The notes: generated by a model not told the origin, from the sequence alone. A DNA stretch of 64,000 nucleotides from Episyrphus balteatus (GCF_945859705.1 NC_079135.1:26482179-26546178); one strand, 5' to 3'. Shown: positions 12,589 through 23,056, counted from the stretch's first letter. Translations and numbers: made by a program.

Positions 12589-12883
12589 CTAACGAACATA
12601 GTATGAAGCAGCATATGGGTAGGCTGAGTAAGCGGCATATGGAGAAGCAACATAGGGTGAAGCTGCTGCGACATAGGGTGAAGCATATCCAGCAGTGTAG
12701 GCAGCAGTGTAAGGCGATGCAATCAAAGGAGAAGAGTATGCCAATGGAGCAACAATAGCTGGTTTAGCAGCAACAGCGGCGATGACAGCCAACAAGCACA
12801 AAGTGAACTAAAAATAAAAACAAATATATTGTTAAGATCTCATTGATTTAAAATGGCCTAATTTTACTTACGAATTTGAACAT
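12589..12883 (-). CDS. Ala/Tyr/Ser/Pro-rich secreted cuticle-type protein, g2
   Basis: Exon 1 is at 12872-12883 (MFKF), followed by a 64-bp phase-0 intron and exon 2 at 12589-12807, giving 76 aa. The signal peptide is residues 1-18 (FTLCLLAVIAAVAA core) and the mature protein starts KPAIVAPLAYSS. The mature 58 aa contain SPYTAAY, SPYVAAA and SPYAAY units and end SYYVR; there is no Cys. The protein is identical to that of g5, in the inverted copy 7.4 kb away, with only two synonymous differences in exon 2. It diverges from g3 across a 538-bp intergenic region. AATAAA is at 12517-12522 and the shared 3' motif TGTTGACGGA at 12531-12540. The likely role is an extracellular structural (cuticle-type) protein, by composition only. 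Confidence 0.88.
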
Positions 12884-12935
12884 GATGAAAGAGTTTTGGT
12901 AGTATTCGATTGATTACTCTGAAGAACTGAATTGA

Positions 12936-12975
12936 AACTGATAGTTTTGATTGTTTTATCAACCACTTTATATAC
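12936..12975 (-). promoter_or_regulatory. Core promoter of g2
   Basis: TATATAAA (12968-12975, minus strand) and initiator TCAGTT (12936-12941) at the family spacing. It faces the g3 promoter in one divergent intergenic region. Confidence 0.8.
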
Positions 12976-13351
12976 CAAATCAAAAAAATATTTCCTCAAT
13001 GCCTCATTTGTTTGAAGTCAAACCTTGGCAAATGTCAACCGTAGGTATAATTTGGACAAATACAAATTGATTTCGTACAAGAATTCAATACAAAATAGGT
13101 ACTACTCGTATACCAAACTGCAAAATTCAACCAACAAAACTATTATTACGGCAGTACTTCACTTTGTTTTGATATTTTCATTCGTTTTCACTTTCGTTCA
13201 CAACTTCCATGTTCAGAATAGAATGACCGTGAAAATACAAAAAAATTATTCCTCATGTGCGCGACTGAATTTCGTATTCAAAACCTGCCACCAAACGTGC
13301 AAGGGAATGCCATTTTATTTAACTCTGAGCTTCAAGTCACACTCCAATCAC

Positions 13352-13390
13352 TATATAAAGTTGAACTGTAATCAGTAAAAATCATCAGTT
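13352..13390 (+). promoter_or_regulatory. Core promoter of g3
   Basis: TATATAAA at 13352-13359 and initiator TCAGTT at 13385-13390, 32 bp upstream of the ATG. Confidence 0.8.
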
Positions 13391-13421
13391 TCATTTCAAA
13401 ACTAACCAAAACCAATTCAAA

Positions 13422-13710
13422 ATGTTCAAATTCGTAAGTTCGAATACATTCTAAGGATTCGAAAGGATATTAACAAATTTCATTTTTGTTTTAGGTTGCT
13501 TTGTGCTTCTTCGCCATCATTGCCGCTGTTGCTGCTAAGCCAGGTATCGTAGCACCTCTTGCCTACTCATCCCCATTGGTTGCTTCGCCTTACACTGCTG
13601 CCTACAGCGCAGCATACGCTTCACCATACATTGCATCTTCGCCTTATGTTGCTTCTCCCTATGCTGCCTACTCTGCATACCCATATGCTGCTTCATACTA
13701 TGTTCGTTAA
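13422..13710 (+). CDS. Ala/Tyr/Ser/Pro-rich secreted cuticle-type protein, g3
   Basis: Exon 1 is at 13422-13433 (MFKF), followed by a 61-bp phase-0 intron and exon 2 at 13495-13710, giving 75 aa. The signal peptide is residues 1-18 (VALCFFAIIAAVAA core). The mature 57 aa begin KPGIVAPLAYSS, contain SAAYASPY and SSPYVASPY units and end SYYVR. It encodes the same protein as g4, with nine synonymous and no amino-acid changing differences in exon 2. The 3' region has TGTTGACGGA at 13763-13772 and AATAAA at 13780-13785. It is transcribed divergently from g2. The intron holds the shared AAGGATTCGAAAGGATAT motif. Secretion is well supported; the cuticle role is inferred from composition. Confidence 0.88.
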
Positions 13711-13856
13711 GAACTTATAACAGGAGTAATGTTGGAAGATATGAAGAACGACTGCTGAACCTTGTTGACGGACTTAAAAAATAAAACTAAAAAATGAAAC
13801 CAAAAATAAATTCTTTTTTTTTTATTTAATTTAAAACTTTTGGGATTTTTGGCGAA

Positions 13857-14471
13857 TTACACTGGTCGGCAAAAAACAAAAAAAATTCGGGAGCAAGAAC
13901 TCTGTAAGGTGATTTTAATAAACTTGAGTGTGCTGAATTCAAAACAGTTTACAGATTTTTTCTATCACGTCTAGTTTTTCAGCTCTGCTCATCACAATTT
14001 TAGCTAGAAAGTCCCAAAAACTTATTTTAAATGAAATGTTTTTTGACATTTCATCTAAAAATATTATTTTTCCGTAATATTTTGCTATTTTTACATACGA
14101 ATCAGGAGTCGAAAACTGGAATTTACTTCAAATCTGCTTCAAAAACCATAAGTTACCTTAACCACCAAGATTTTAAGATATGCTATATTTCTATACCAAA
14201 TATCTTTTAGAAAAAAATAAACTTATTTAAGACGATAAAATATAGCTTTTGAAGATTGCATAAGTAGTTTTGCGAAAAAAAAAAATTAACGGTGATGAAA
14301 TTCAACACCAAAAGTACCAAAAAAAACACGTTTTTGACCTTTTAATATTCAAATATTTCGAAAACTTGACGTGCCAGTGAAATTTTGACTTCGGATTCGG
14401 AATCAGCACACAAAAGTCCTTAAGAAAAGTATGGTTTGGTTCATGCTCCATTTTCGTTGCCGACCAGTGTT
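13857..14471. mobile_element. 609-bp TIR element with TTA target-site duplication
   Basis: The element spans 13860-14468, with terminal inverted repeats CACTGGTCGGCAA and TTGCCGACCAGTG, flanked by TTA at 13857-13859 and 14469-14471. The inverted duplicate of this flank (next to g4) has a single uninterrupted TTA at 19263-19265, so the insertion is directly demonstrated and postdates the duplication. The CACTG terminus with a 3-bp duplication suggests a CMC/Chapaev-type or PIF-Harbinger-type non-autonomous element; no transposase is present. Confidence 0.85.
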
Positions 14472-14975
14472 ATTATCTTCCTGGCCAGTAATTAAGGAGC
14501 ATTGAACTTTTGAAAAAATCGTTTTCAGGTTTTATCAAAGATGAAAAATAAATATCTATTGAAATAATTAAAGAAAAACCCCATCATTTTCAAGATTCAA
14601 AATTTGTGAGAAATTACTCGTAGTTTATTGAAAGCATAAGTGTTGGGTGTAAGAGGGCTGCCAGCAGTTATATAACAAAGTAGTACCTAAAAATAAGACT
14701 AAACTTAAAGAGAAGGCTTAAATTTCGTACAACAATAGCCCATATTAACAAATTCATGGGAAGGTATCTGCAAAAGACCCGTAGGGTTGCCAAAAATCAT
14801 TTACATAGAAAACTCAAAAACAAGAGAAAATGTACATAGGTACTTAATGGGATAGCTGTTCAAAAGTCGGAGTTTCTAAGTGTAATTGGCAGATTCGATG
14901 CGGAAAATAAAGATTTGCCAGATTCATTAAACTTGAAATCATAAATAAAATAATACGATAAAAAAAGAGATATAG
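14472..14975. repeat. Inverted-duplication arm beyond g3
   Basis: This stretch is homologous, with substantial divergence, to the reverse complement of about 18930-19262 beyond g4. Shared blocks include TTATTATCTTCCTGG, GGTTTTATCAAAGAT and CGTACAACAATAGCCC. It marks the extent of the inverted duplication on this side. No gene is seen. Confidence 0.65.
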
Positions 14976-14980
14976 ATACA

Positions 14981-15512
14981 GGGTGTCCCAAAAGTTAGCG
15001 TCGAAACGAAAACGGTAGATAGGGTAGGTGGTGACAGTTATCAGAAAAATAATAAAAAAATTCGCAGCCATATATTTTGTGAGTTATGGGCATTTGAAAA
15101 AAAGTCGAAAAAATGGTCACCCTGTGACGGTTTTTCATGTGCCGTGACTACAAATCTTAAGTTTTCTCATTTTTTTCTTTTGTTACGGGACCTTGAATAA
15201 CCCTGCTACCAAATGCATTAAAAAATTTTAACTGAGCTGCATCAGTTTTAAAGCAAAAATTACTTTTTTGCCCAACTAAGTACTAAAAAATTGTACATGG
15301 CTCTAATTCAATGAACCGTAGTGTAAAAAAAAATACACTACGATGTTTCGGCAAGTAACCTTAAAAGTTGGTGTGTTCAATTCTCTTTTCAAAAAGGTAT
15401 AACATTGTTGAGAATATTCCATAAATAACCGAGATAAAATTTTTTTCTTAAGAAATCCGACTTTCTTATGAGGTATTTTTTCCATGTTATTTAAGTTTTT
15501 GTATTCTGAAAG
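14981..15512 (+). repeat. 550-bp dispersed repeat, copy 2 (GGGTGTCCCAAAAGTTA family)
   Basis: Direct copy of 3528-4080, highly similar throughout. Just downstream (15536-15700) is the 3' end of the separate dispersed family that also ends at 3520 (CATCATCGTAATGT box). Confidence 0.75.
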
Positions 15513-15935
15513 GTTCTGAAAGGAAATAAAAAAAAAATCGGTCCACCCGTTTAGGCTGTGAAAATGTGTACAGATGGACCCACGGACTCGGGATTCTCCA
15601 TCATCGTAATGTTGGTTTTGATTAAAACCTCAATTTTTTTTTCGACACGAAACCAATACTTGTCCTATAGTCTATGGAACAAGTAAAAAGTACTATGATT
15701 TTAAAATCGACTTAGTTAAGAAGTAAGATGTTTGTTTTATTTTATCATTATTATTTTTGAAGTTATACTTCTTATGGGAGGGTGGGTATGAAAATTTACT
15801 TTTTGACAAGAATGTCAAAGGGATTATGACGCGATCACCCTGGGTAGCAGGGCTGTCGTTTCACCTTTAGAGTAGGCAGTACTTTAGTATTTAAAAATGC
15901 AGTACGCCGCAGTACGGCAAACATAAAACACACAA

Positions 15936-16152
15936 CACGTTGCAAGTTACATGTTTCATGTGGCAAGTTGCATGTGGCAAGTCGTATGTGGCAAGTTGCA
16001 TGTGGCAAGTTGCATGTGGCAAGTTGTATGTGGCAATTTGCGTGTGGCAAGTTGCATGTGGCAAGTTGCGTGTGGCAAGTTGCATGTGGCAAGTTACATG
16101 TGGCAAGTTGCATGTGGCAAGTTGCATGAGGTAATTTCCATGTGGCAAGTTG
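15936..16152. repeat. 14-bp minisatellite ATGTGGCAAGTTGC, copy B
   Basis: About fifteen imperfect units on the opposite strand to copy A. Frames of 64-112 codons on both strands here are repeats of the minisatellite, not proteins. Confidence 0.88.
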
Positions 16153-16153
16153 C

Positions 16154-17342
16154 CAGGGTTGCAAAAAGCTCATATTTCAGCTCAGCTCAAATTTGAGCTA
16201 GGTACCATAGCTTAGCTCATTTGAGCTGAGCTAAAGTGAGCTGAGCTGAAAGTGAGCGCCCCAACTTCCAACGCCTATATCTCGGAATTTTGAAGAAAAT
16301 GAAAAAAATTTGTTTGATGCCAAAAGGTAGCGGGGACTCTAACCTACATTTGGGTACAACTCTCATTCCTGTAGGTCCACGCGTTCTCAAACCGGGAGTA
16401 CTTAAAAGTAAAAAAAAAATTAGGAACGATTCTGAAAAAATAGGCATGATGTGGCGGTTTAACATGGAAGGCGATTTTTTAAAAATCTGACAATGTGCAA
16501 AGCGTAGGCCCATGACACAAGTTATCATTTGGCACCACTCCCAAAAATTGCTCTCAAGCGGTTTAGCTTCCAGGATCGTTCAAAGATTCGGGGATTTTTC
16601 GAAAAATAATTTTACCCCAACTTTCGAACGCGATTTTCTCGGAATTTTGAAAAAACTCGGAAAACCGGATTATACCACTATCATCTAGCTGAGAATATAA
16701 GCTTTCATATGGCACCACTCCCCTGTCTCTAGATCAAAGCGTTAAAACGCCTATATCGCGGAATTTTGAAGAAAATTGAAAATAAAATTTTTGATGCCAA
16801 AAGGAAGCGGTTTAGCTTCCAGGAGCGTTCAAAGATTCGGTTATTTTTCGAAAAAAAATGTTACCCCAACTTTCAAACTCGATTTTCTCGGAATTTTGAA
16901 AAAAGTCGAAAAACCGGATTGTATCGGAATTTTTTTTATGATAAAAAAAGAAATATTTTACTAAAAAAATAGAAATATATTTACTATTAAAAAAACCAAG
17001 AGGAAAGATCACGAAAAATTATCTGTTTTATTTATAAAAATATCCATGTGTTAAAATAATTAAATTAATAACTAGAACCGAACATCTTAAGCTATGGTGT
17101 TTTATAAAAGTTTAATATATCTTCATATTTCATTATACTTTCCAAATAAAAATCAATGTATCCTCTCACCCATCACAGCACAGCTCAGCTCAGCTCAGCT
17201 CACTTTACCTTAGCTCACCCAACAGCTCAGCTCAGCTCAAATGAGCTGAGCTGTGGTACAAACCTCAAAAGTGAGCTAGCTCAAAATTTGAGCTGAGCTG
17301 TGAGCTGAGCTCAGCTAACTTTTGAGCTTTGTAGCAACCCTG
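16154..17342. mobile_element. hAT-like non-autonomous element in repeat B
   Basis: CAGGGTTGC at 16154 and GCAACCCTG ending at 17342, with flanking octamers CAAGTTGC (16146-16153) and CAAGTTCC (17343-17350), 7 of 8 matching. GAGCT/AGCTC arrays lie near both ends. The interior has about 1.4 of the 475-bp units, on the minus strand relative to copy A. Confidence 0.7.
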
Positions 17343-17651
17343 CAAGTTCCATATTGCTACTACTAGTGCTGAAGCACACACAATTCTCATAAAATTACCA
17401 TATCGCACATTTTATGCGCAATTCATTTACTTTCGTTAAGTATATACCGTACCTTCTGAACCGCACAACATGAGTAAATTTCACAGAATAAATTGAAAAC
17501 TACATGGACGCAAGGAGGATGAAAAAATTAATTTATTGTTCACTTGATAAAAATGTAAAAAAACGAAGTGTGGATTAATTAATTTAATAATAGAAATTAA
17601 AAATATCAAATGAAATTCATTTACATATACTGAATGAGAAGTATAACTTCA

Positions 17652-19335
17652 GTCGCGTGTACATGTGTACACACACTCTTTTTTTTTTTTTTGTTAAAAT
17701 CGATTTTCGTGTCTTTTACTAAGGGCCATTATATTTTTATTAATTTTATGAGGACGTCTAGCTTTCTCGTCAGGTTTTTGTTTCAAAATAAATTTCAAAA
17801 AAAGTATTGTTTTATGATCCTTGCAAGCCTTTTATTTAAGATACGTTTCTCTGATTATATTTTATATAAATTAATATAGCCTATTTACTAAATTTAATAG
17901 ACCGGAGCTCCAGAGCAAAAATAGAACAAATTCGTTCAAGAATTTGTATTGCTACTTTATTTTATTAGTACAAAAATTTGGACACAAAATACCCCTTGAT
18001 TTAGTAAAAAAAAATAAAATCGTCAATTTTTTTAACTTTTTTTTCTTTGACTTTAGGTTAGAATTTTAGTCAAAAATAATTTTTAAAATTTTTTAACCAT
18101 CTTTACTTGACAGAAAATTTATTTTGCTATGAAAAGTGTCTTTGAACCATTTCAAAGTTAGGCTTGGTTTTCGAGTGAAATCAAGAAAACTGAAAACCGA
18201 CCAGTGTTGCCGTTTTCTCAAAAATGCACCAATGGATTTAGTAGCACTTTTGGCTGGAATATTCTTTTATGCCAAGGAATCATAATCAGCAATAAAAACT
18301 CTTGAACGAATTTATTCCATACAAAAGGGTTTATTTAATAGACTATTACTATAACAAGTTAAAATCTTCTAATGATAAGACTAATTTGCCATGTCGTCGC
18401 CGTAAAGCAAAATTGTTCTAAGTCACAAAAAGCAAAACCATTCAAGTTATGTTTTTTATAAAGTTTGTTCTTTTCTCTTGAATAAAATATACAAGTTTAC
18501 CTCATTAGTAGGTGCATACTAAATATTTTTATACATTTTTTTTAAACTAAAAACTTAGAACAATCTAGAATACTCGGCCTCATTTTCAAAAGGCTACTTC
18601 CTTGTTTTTATTGATCTATGTCCCATTAAATTATATTATCTGTGGAATGAAATTTTTTTAAAAAAACGGTTTTCAATTCGGAAAGAGCACCCTCAAATTA
18701 GTAAAACTGCATCATTAACTCATTTTCGGTAAAAAGTGGATTTAGAACAATTTTGCTGTACGCCGACGATGTATATTTTAATTTATAGATTTGGATGACT
18801 TCTGGCAACCCCTTCGCATATCTTTATGCTTATGCCTTTTTTTCTATCACTTAACACATTCAAGAGCTATATAATTACCAATTTTAAATAACGAACCTCA
18901 TCAGCTTAAAATTAAATACAACTTTAATATAATATACTAGGCTTGATGACTCTGGCAACCCTATCCTTTTACCTATGAACCTGCCCGTTTGTATCCACTA
19001 AGGGCTATTGTTGTACGAAGTTTCAGCCATCCCTTTTACCAACTATTTTTTAGACTTATTTCTACAATTTTTTTATATGACTGCTGCTGACAACGCTTTT
19101 ACACCTTTCAATGGTTACTCTTTACTCACAATTTTGGGTCTGGTTACTGATCGGGTCTTTTTTCAACTATTCTTTAAGATATTTTTTTTTTATCTTTGAT
19201 AAAACCAACAACGATATCATCAAAAAATCAATGCTCTTTTTAAATACTGCCCAGGAAGATAATAATTCGCCAAAAATCCCAAAAGTTTTAAATTAAATAA
19301 AAAAAAAGAATTTATTTTTGGTTTCATTTTTTAGT
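17652..19335. other. Non-coding stretch downstream of g4
   Basis: No gene seen. The right part (about 18930-19335) is the inverted-duplication arm matching sequence beyond g3. Short frames at 17634-17879 and 19008-19296 are AT-driven. Confidence 0.45.
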
Positions 19336-19410
19336 TTTATTTTTTAAGTCCGTCAACAAGGTTCAGCAGTCGTTCTTCATATCTTCCAACATTACTCCTG
19401 TTATAGGTTC

Positions 19411-19711
19411 TTAACGAACATAGTATGAAGCAGCATATGGGTATGCAGAGTAGGCAGCATAGGGAGAAGCAACATAAGGTGAGGATGCAATGTATGGTGA
19501 AGCGTATGCTGCGCTGTAGGCAGCGGTGTATGGAGAAGCAACCAATGGGGATGAGTAGGCAAGTGGTGCTACGATACCTGGCTTAGCAGCAACAGCAGCG
19601 ATGATGGCGAAGAAGCACAGAGCAACCTAAAACAAAACAAAAACAAATTAATTAATATCCTTTCGAATCCTTAAAATGTGTTTCTTTATTCGCACTTACG
19701 AATTTGAACAT
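19411..19711 (-). CDS. Ala/Tyr/Ser/Pro-rich secreted cuticle-type protein, g4
   Basis: Exon 1 is at 19700-19711 (MFKF), followed by a 73-bp phase-0 intron and exon 2 at 19411-19626, giving 75 aa. My translation gives a protein identical to g3. The gene is easily missed because exon 2 has CTG where g3 has TTG and contains no internal ATG. The signal peptide is residues 1-18; the mature chain starts KPGIVAPLAYSS and ends SYYVR. TGTTGACGGA (19349-19358, minus) and AATAAA (19336-19341, minus) follow the stop as in g3. It is transcribed divergently from g5 with 540 bp between start codons. Its intron is 12 bp longer than that of g3 but keeps the AAGGATTCGAAAGGATAT motif. Function is inferred as for g3. 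Confidence 0.87.
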
Positions 19712-19742
19712 TTTGAATTGATTTTGGTTAGTTTTGAAATGA

Positions 19743-19781
19743 AACTGATGATTTTTACTGATTACACTTCAACTTTATATA
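19743..19781 (-). promoter_or_regulatory. Core promoter of g4
   Basis: TATATAAA (19774-19781, minus strand) and initiator TCAGTT (19743-19748) at the family spacing. Confidence 0.8.
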
Positions 19782-20160
19782 GTGATTGAAGTGTGACTTG
19801 AAGCTCAGAGTTAAATAAAATGGCATTCCCTTGCACGTTTGGTGACAGGTTTTGAATACGAAATTCAGTCGCGCACATGAGGAATAACTTTTTTTATTTT
19901 CACGGTCATTCTGTTCTGAACATGGAAGTTGTCAACGAAAGTGAAAACGAATGACAATATCAAAAAACAAAGTAAAATACTGCAGAAATAGTAGTTGGGT
20001 TCATATAATTCTGCACATTGTCGTGTAGATACTATTTTGTATTGAATTCTTGAACGAAATCAATTTGTATTTGTCAAAATTATACCATTGACATTTGCCA
20101 AGGCTTTACTGAGCTTGATTGTAAACAAATGAGGCATTGAGGAAATATTTTTTGATTTGG

Positions 20161-20199
20161 TATATAAAGTGGTTGATAAAACAATCAAAACTATCAGTT
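20161..20199 (+). promoter_or_regulatory. Core promoter of g5
   Basis: TATATAAA at 20161-20168 and initiator TCAGTT at 20194-20199. Confidence 0.8.
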
Positions 20200-20251
20200 T
20201 CAATTCAGTTCTTCAGAGAAATCAATCGAAAACTACCAAAACTCTTTCATT

Positions 20252-20546
20252 ATGTTCAAATTCGTAAGTAAAATAAAGACATTTTAAATAATCGAGATGT
20301 TAAAAATGTATTTGTTTTAATTTTTAGTTCACTTTGTGCTTGTTGGCTGTCATCGCCGCTGTTGCTGCTAAACCAGCAATTGTTGCTCCATTGGCATACT
20401 CTTCTCCTTTGATTGCATCGCCTTACACTGCTGCCTACACTGCTGGATATGCTTCACCCTATGTCGCAGCAGCTTCACCCTATGTTGCTTCTCCATATGC
20501 CGCTTACTCTGCCTACCCATATGCTGCTTCATACTATGTTCGTTAG
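20252..20546 (+). CDS. Ala/Tyr/Ser/Pro-rich secreted cuticle-type protein, g5
   Basis: Exon 1 is at 20252-20263 (MFKF), followed by a 64-bp phase-0 intron and exon 2 at 20328-20546, giving 76 aa. The protein is identical to g2; exon 2 differs by only two synonymous bases (one Ala codon, one Ser codon), while the introns differ at many positions. The signal peptide is residues 1-18; the mature chain starts KPAIVAPLAYSS with SPY/AAY repeats and ends SYYVR. AATAAA follows at about 20599-20608. The sequence after the stop codon is unlike that after g2, so the duplicated block ends close to the stop. Secreted structural protein by composition. Confidence 0.88.
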
Positions 20547-20559
20547 GACATCTTTCCTG

Positions 20560-22185
20560 AAGTGAAAGCAAAAAAATTTAATTTTAAGCTAAAAACAAAA
20601 TAAATAAACTTATTAAAAAACGAAAACTTACAATGAATTTAAGAGTGAAGATGGATAAAGAAGTTTAGTTTTAAAAACAAAATAGAATGAAACTCGAAGT
20701 TTAAATCCTTCTAGACAAACAAATGTTTTCTAGTGGACAGAGCTAAAAACAAAGAAAATTTAAGGATATTGAGCTGGAAATAGTAATACTCTGTCTAAAA
20801 TTCATTTTCCTGCTTAAAAAGAAAGTTTCACAAGTGAAAACTGTAAGTAGACAGGGGCTTTTTCGAGCGCTTACATGGAAAGTTTAATTATGTAAAATTT
20901 CGACTTGAAACAAAGAAAAAATTTTCTAGGGAACTAAGCTAGAAAAAAGTGCTTTTATTAGTTTTTATTCCAAACTAGGCAGGTACTCTAAATTAAAATT
21001 GTTGCAAAAAAAAAACATATTTTTCTATTGCAACTTAAAATATTTTGCATTAAAAAAATTCTATCGCAACTGAAAAATAGTTGCATGAAAAAAAATATTT
21101 ATATTTATAAGAAAAATTATATTCAGTTGCAAATAAAAAAATTTCTGCATTAAAAAAAAAATTAGTGCAAAATGAGTGCACCAAGTATTTTTTTTGTCGA
21201 ATTTCTCACAATTTTAACTTTTTGACCATCCATTCGGTTCAATATTATAGTTGACATAACTTGTGTATGGCCAAAATTGTTAGAAATTGGATGAATATTA
21301 GAAATAAATATTTAATGCACACATTTTGCATTGAATTTTTTTTTTGTCAGTTGCAATAATTTTTTTTAATGCAAATTTTTTCAGTTGCAATAAATAATTT
21401 TTTTTTTTTTGAATTTGCTATGGAGAACAAGTACATTAAAAATTATTTTTTACAGTTTTTTTTTTAGAAAAGTTAGTTTTCTTAAAATAGGTACCTTACA
21501 CAAAAATTGTATTTAAAAATAATAATTAATTTAAAAATATCTACTTGAAACTAGTAGATCATTTACTTTTGTCTATTAATTGAGTGTCATCTTAATTTCG
21601 ACAACTCTGTCATTTTCAAGAAAAAGCAAAAACTGACTTCTTCCACTTCTGGACCTTATTGGTCCATTAAATATTAAAGAAAAAAATGTTGATGGTTTTT
21701 TGTAGAGCGTATTAAATAATGGAAAAATTGTATAAGATTTCCATAAGATTGCATGAGTTTTCAAAACATTGAAGCCGTTTTTCTCAAAACTACAATTTTG
21801 CAGATTCGTGGTTTTGGCTTTGTGCCCACGATATCTTAAAAAATTTACATTTTTTGAAAAATCGATATAATATTGTATGATCTTCAAGTTTTTAGTAAAT
21901 TTCGAAATCTTTTACCGTTTAAAAGAAAAATTATTATTTTCCTTGACCTTGACCCTTTTAAACTGTCACGTACCTACGTTTTTTTTTTTTTGAAAAATAA
22001 AAATGATTATTGAATCTTTTTCTCAGTTTGACCATTTTTTTTTTTGACTTATTTTCCGAGATAGATTTTATCTGTGTACGAAAATATTAAATGGAATGAA
22101 ATCCAAGCTTTTTGAACATACGATTTCTAACCGCTTAAACATCTGTAGTAAAAAAATAAGCTTGTTTTAATTTTTTAATATTCAT
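20560..22185. other. Non-coding stretch with TTGCAA-rich region
   Basis: No gene seen. Between about 20995 and 21420 the motifs GTTGCAA, TTGCAACT and TGCATTAAAAAA recur on both strands among poly-A/T runs, suggesting a degenerate repeat or MITE. The 103-codon frame at 21576-21887 has no recognisable content. Confidence 0.4.
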
Positions 22186-22256
22186 TTTATTTCGTAAACC
22201 ATTAAACAATTTCCAATCCGTTTTTCCATTACATCTTCAATCCATCAAACCAATTT

Positions 22257-22558
22257 TTAACGAACATAGTATGAAGCAGCTGCGTATGGGTAGGCAGAGT
22301 AGGCGGCATAAGGAGAGGCAACATAAGGTGAAGCTGCTGCAACATATGGAGAAGCGTATCCAGCGGTATAAGCTGCTGTGTATGGCGAAGCGACCAATGG
22401 AGAAGAGTAAGCCAAAGGTGCAACAATAGCTGGCTTAGCAGCAACAGCGGCAACAATAGCCAAGAAGCAAAGAGCAAACTGTAAAATAAATTTTAAAATA
22501 ATTAATTTAAATGAAATCCTTTGAATCCTTTAGTATACAAACTTACGAATTTGAACAT
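22257..22558 (-). CDS. Ala/Tyr/Ser/Pro-rich secreted cuticle-type protein, g6
   Basis: Exon 1 is at 22547-22558 (MFKF), followed by a 68-bp phase-0 intron and exon 2 at 22257-22478, giving 77 aa. The signal peptide is residues 1-18 (FALCFLAIVAAVAA core). The mature 59 aa start KPAIVAPLAYSS, have SPYTAAYTAGY and SPYVAAA units and end ASYYVR. It encodes the same protein as its divergent neighbour g7, with twelve synonymous and no amino-acid changing differences in exon 2. The first ~30 transcribed bases are identical to those of g7. AATAAA is at 22186-22191 (minus). No TGTTGACGGA motif follows. Secreted structural protein by composition. Confidence 0.88.
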
Positions 22559-22597
22559 GTTTGATTGTTTTTAAATTTCAGGTGAGTTCTCAAATGA

Positions 22598-22635
22598 AAC
22601 TGATAGTGATTCCAAGTAAGTTTAAACTTTTTATA
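22598..22635 (-). promoter_or_regulatory. Core promoter of g6
   Basis: TATAAAAA (22628-22635, minus strand) and initiator TCAGTT (22598-22603). Confidence 0.8.
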
Positions 22636-23018
22636 GTCAATTGAGGTTTTAATTTAATATAATGAATAAAACCAATCACATTCTTCTTCACGTGCGTTTA
22701 TTCGTTGCTGTTGTTGAATACTAAATTTTGCCAGCGTGTCGTAGACTTGTTAAATGTACTCGTATGTTCTTGAGAATTTTTCATAGTCATTTATTGCAAA
22801 TTTGGCTGTCCAAAATTTAATTTGAATTAAAGTTGGAAGAATTCCTATCAAATGTATAACAGGAACTTTGAAATTTTGTACAATATTAAAGTACTGTCTG
22901 CAAGTTTTGCATACAAATATCAATACTTGATTTTTTTTGATCATTTCTGTAAATGCAACTTTGTCACGTATCAAGGACGAGGAATTCAATTCAATTATAG
23001 GCGTCATCGTTGACTTAT

Positions 23019-23056
23019 TATAAAAACTCATTTAAACCGACCGATCACTATCAGTT
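23019..23056 (+). promoter_or_regulatory. Core promoter of g7
   Basis: TATAAAAA at 23019-23026 and initiator TCAGTT at 23051-23056. Confidence 0.8.

Larger units (their letters stand above)
15758..17651. mobile_element. Composite repeat B, inverted copy of repeat A
   Basis: Ends TGAAGTTATACTTCT at 15758-15772 and its inverse at 17637-17651. Reading inward it holds the 14-mer minisatellite (15936-16152), the hAT-like element (16154-17342) and the flank that in copy A carries the LINE. It is shorter than A because it lacks the LINE and has fewer 475-bp units. Confidence 0.6.

Noticed and set aside
8281..16152. CRISPR-like arrays from the regular repeats
   Set aside because: The 475-bp and 14-bp repeats are contiguous tandem arrays with no unique spacers, and this is an animal genome.
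15835..16196. Repetitive 64-112 codon frames on both strands
   Set aside because: They are translations of the 14-bp minisatellite in different phases.
22229..22477. 82-codon Leu-rich frame over g6
   Set aside because: Alternative frame of g6 exon 2; the family frame with signal peptide and matching exon 1 is clearly the real one.
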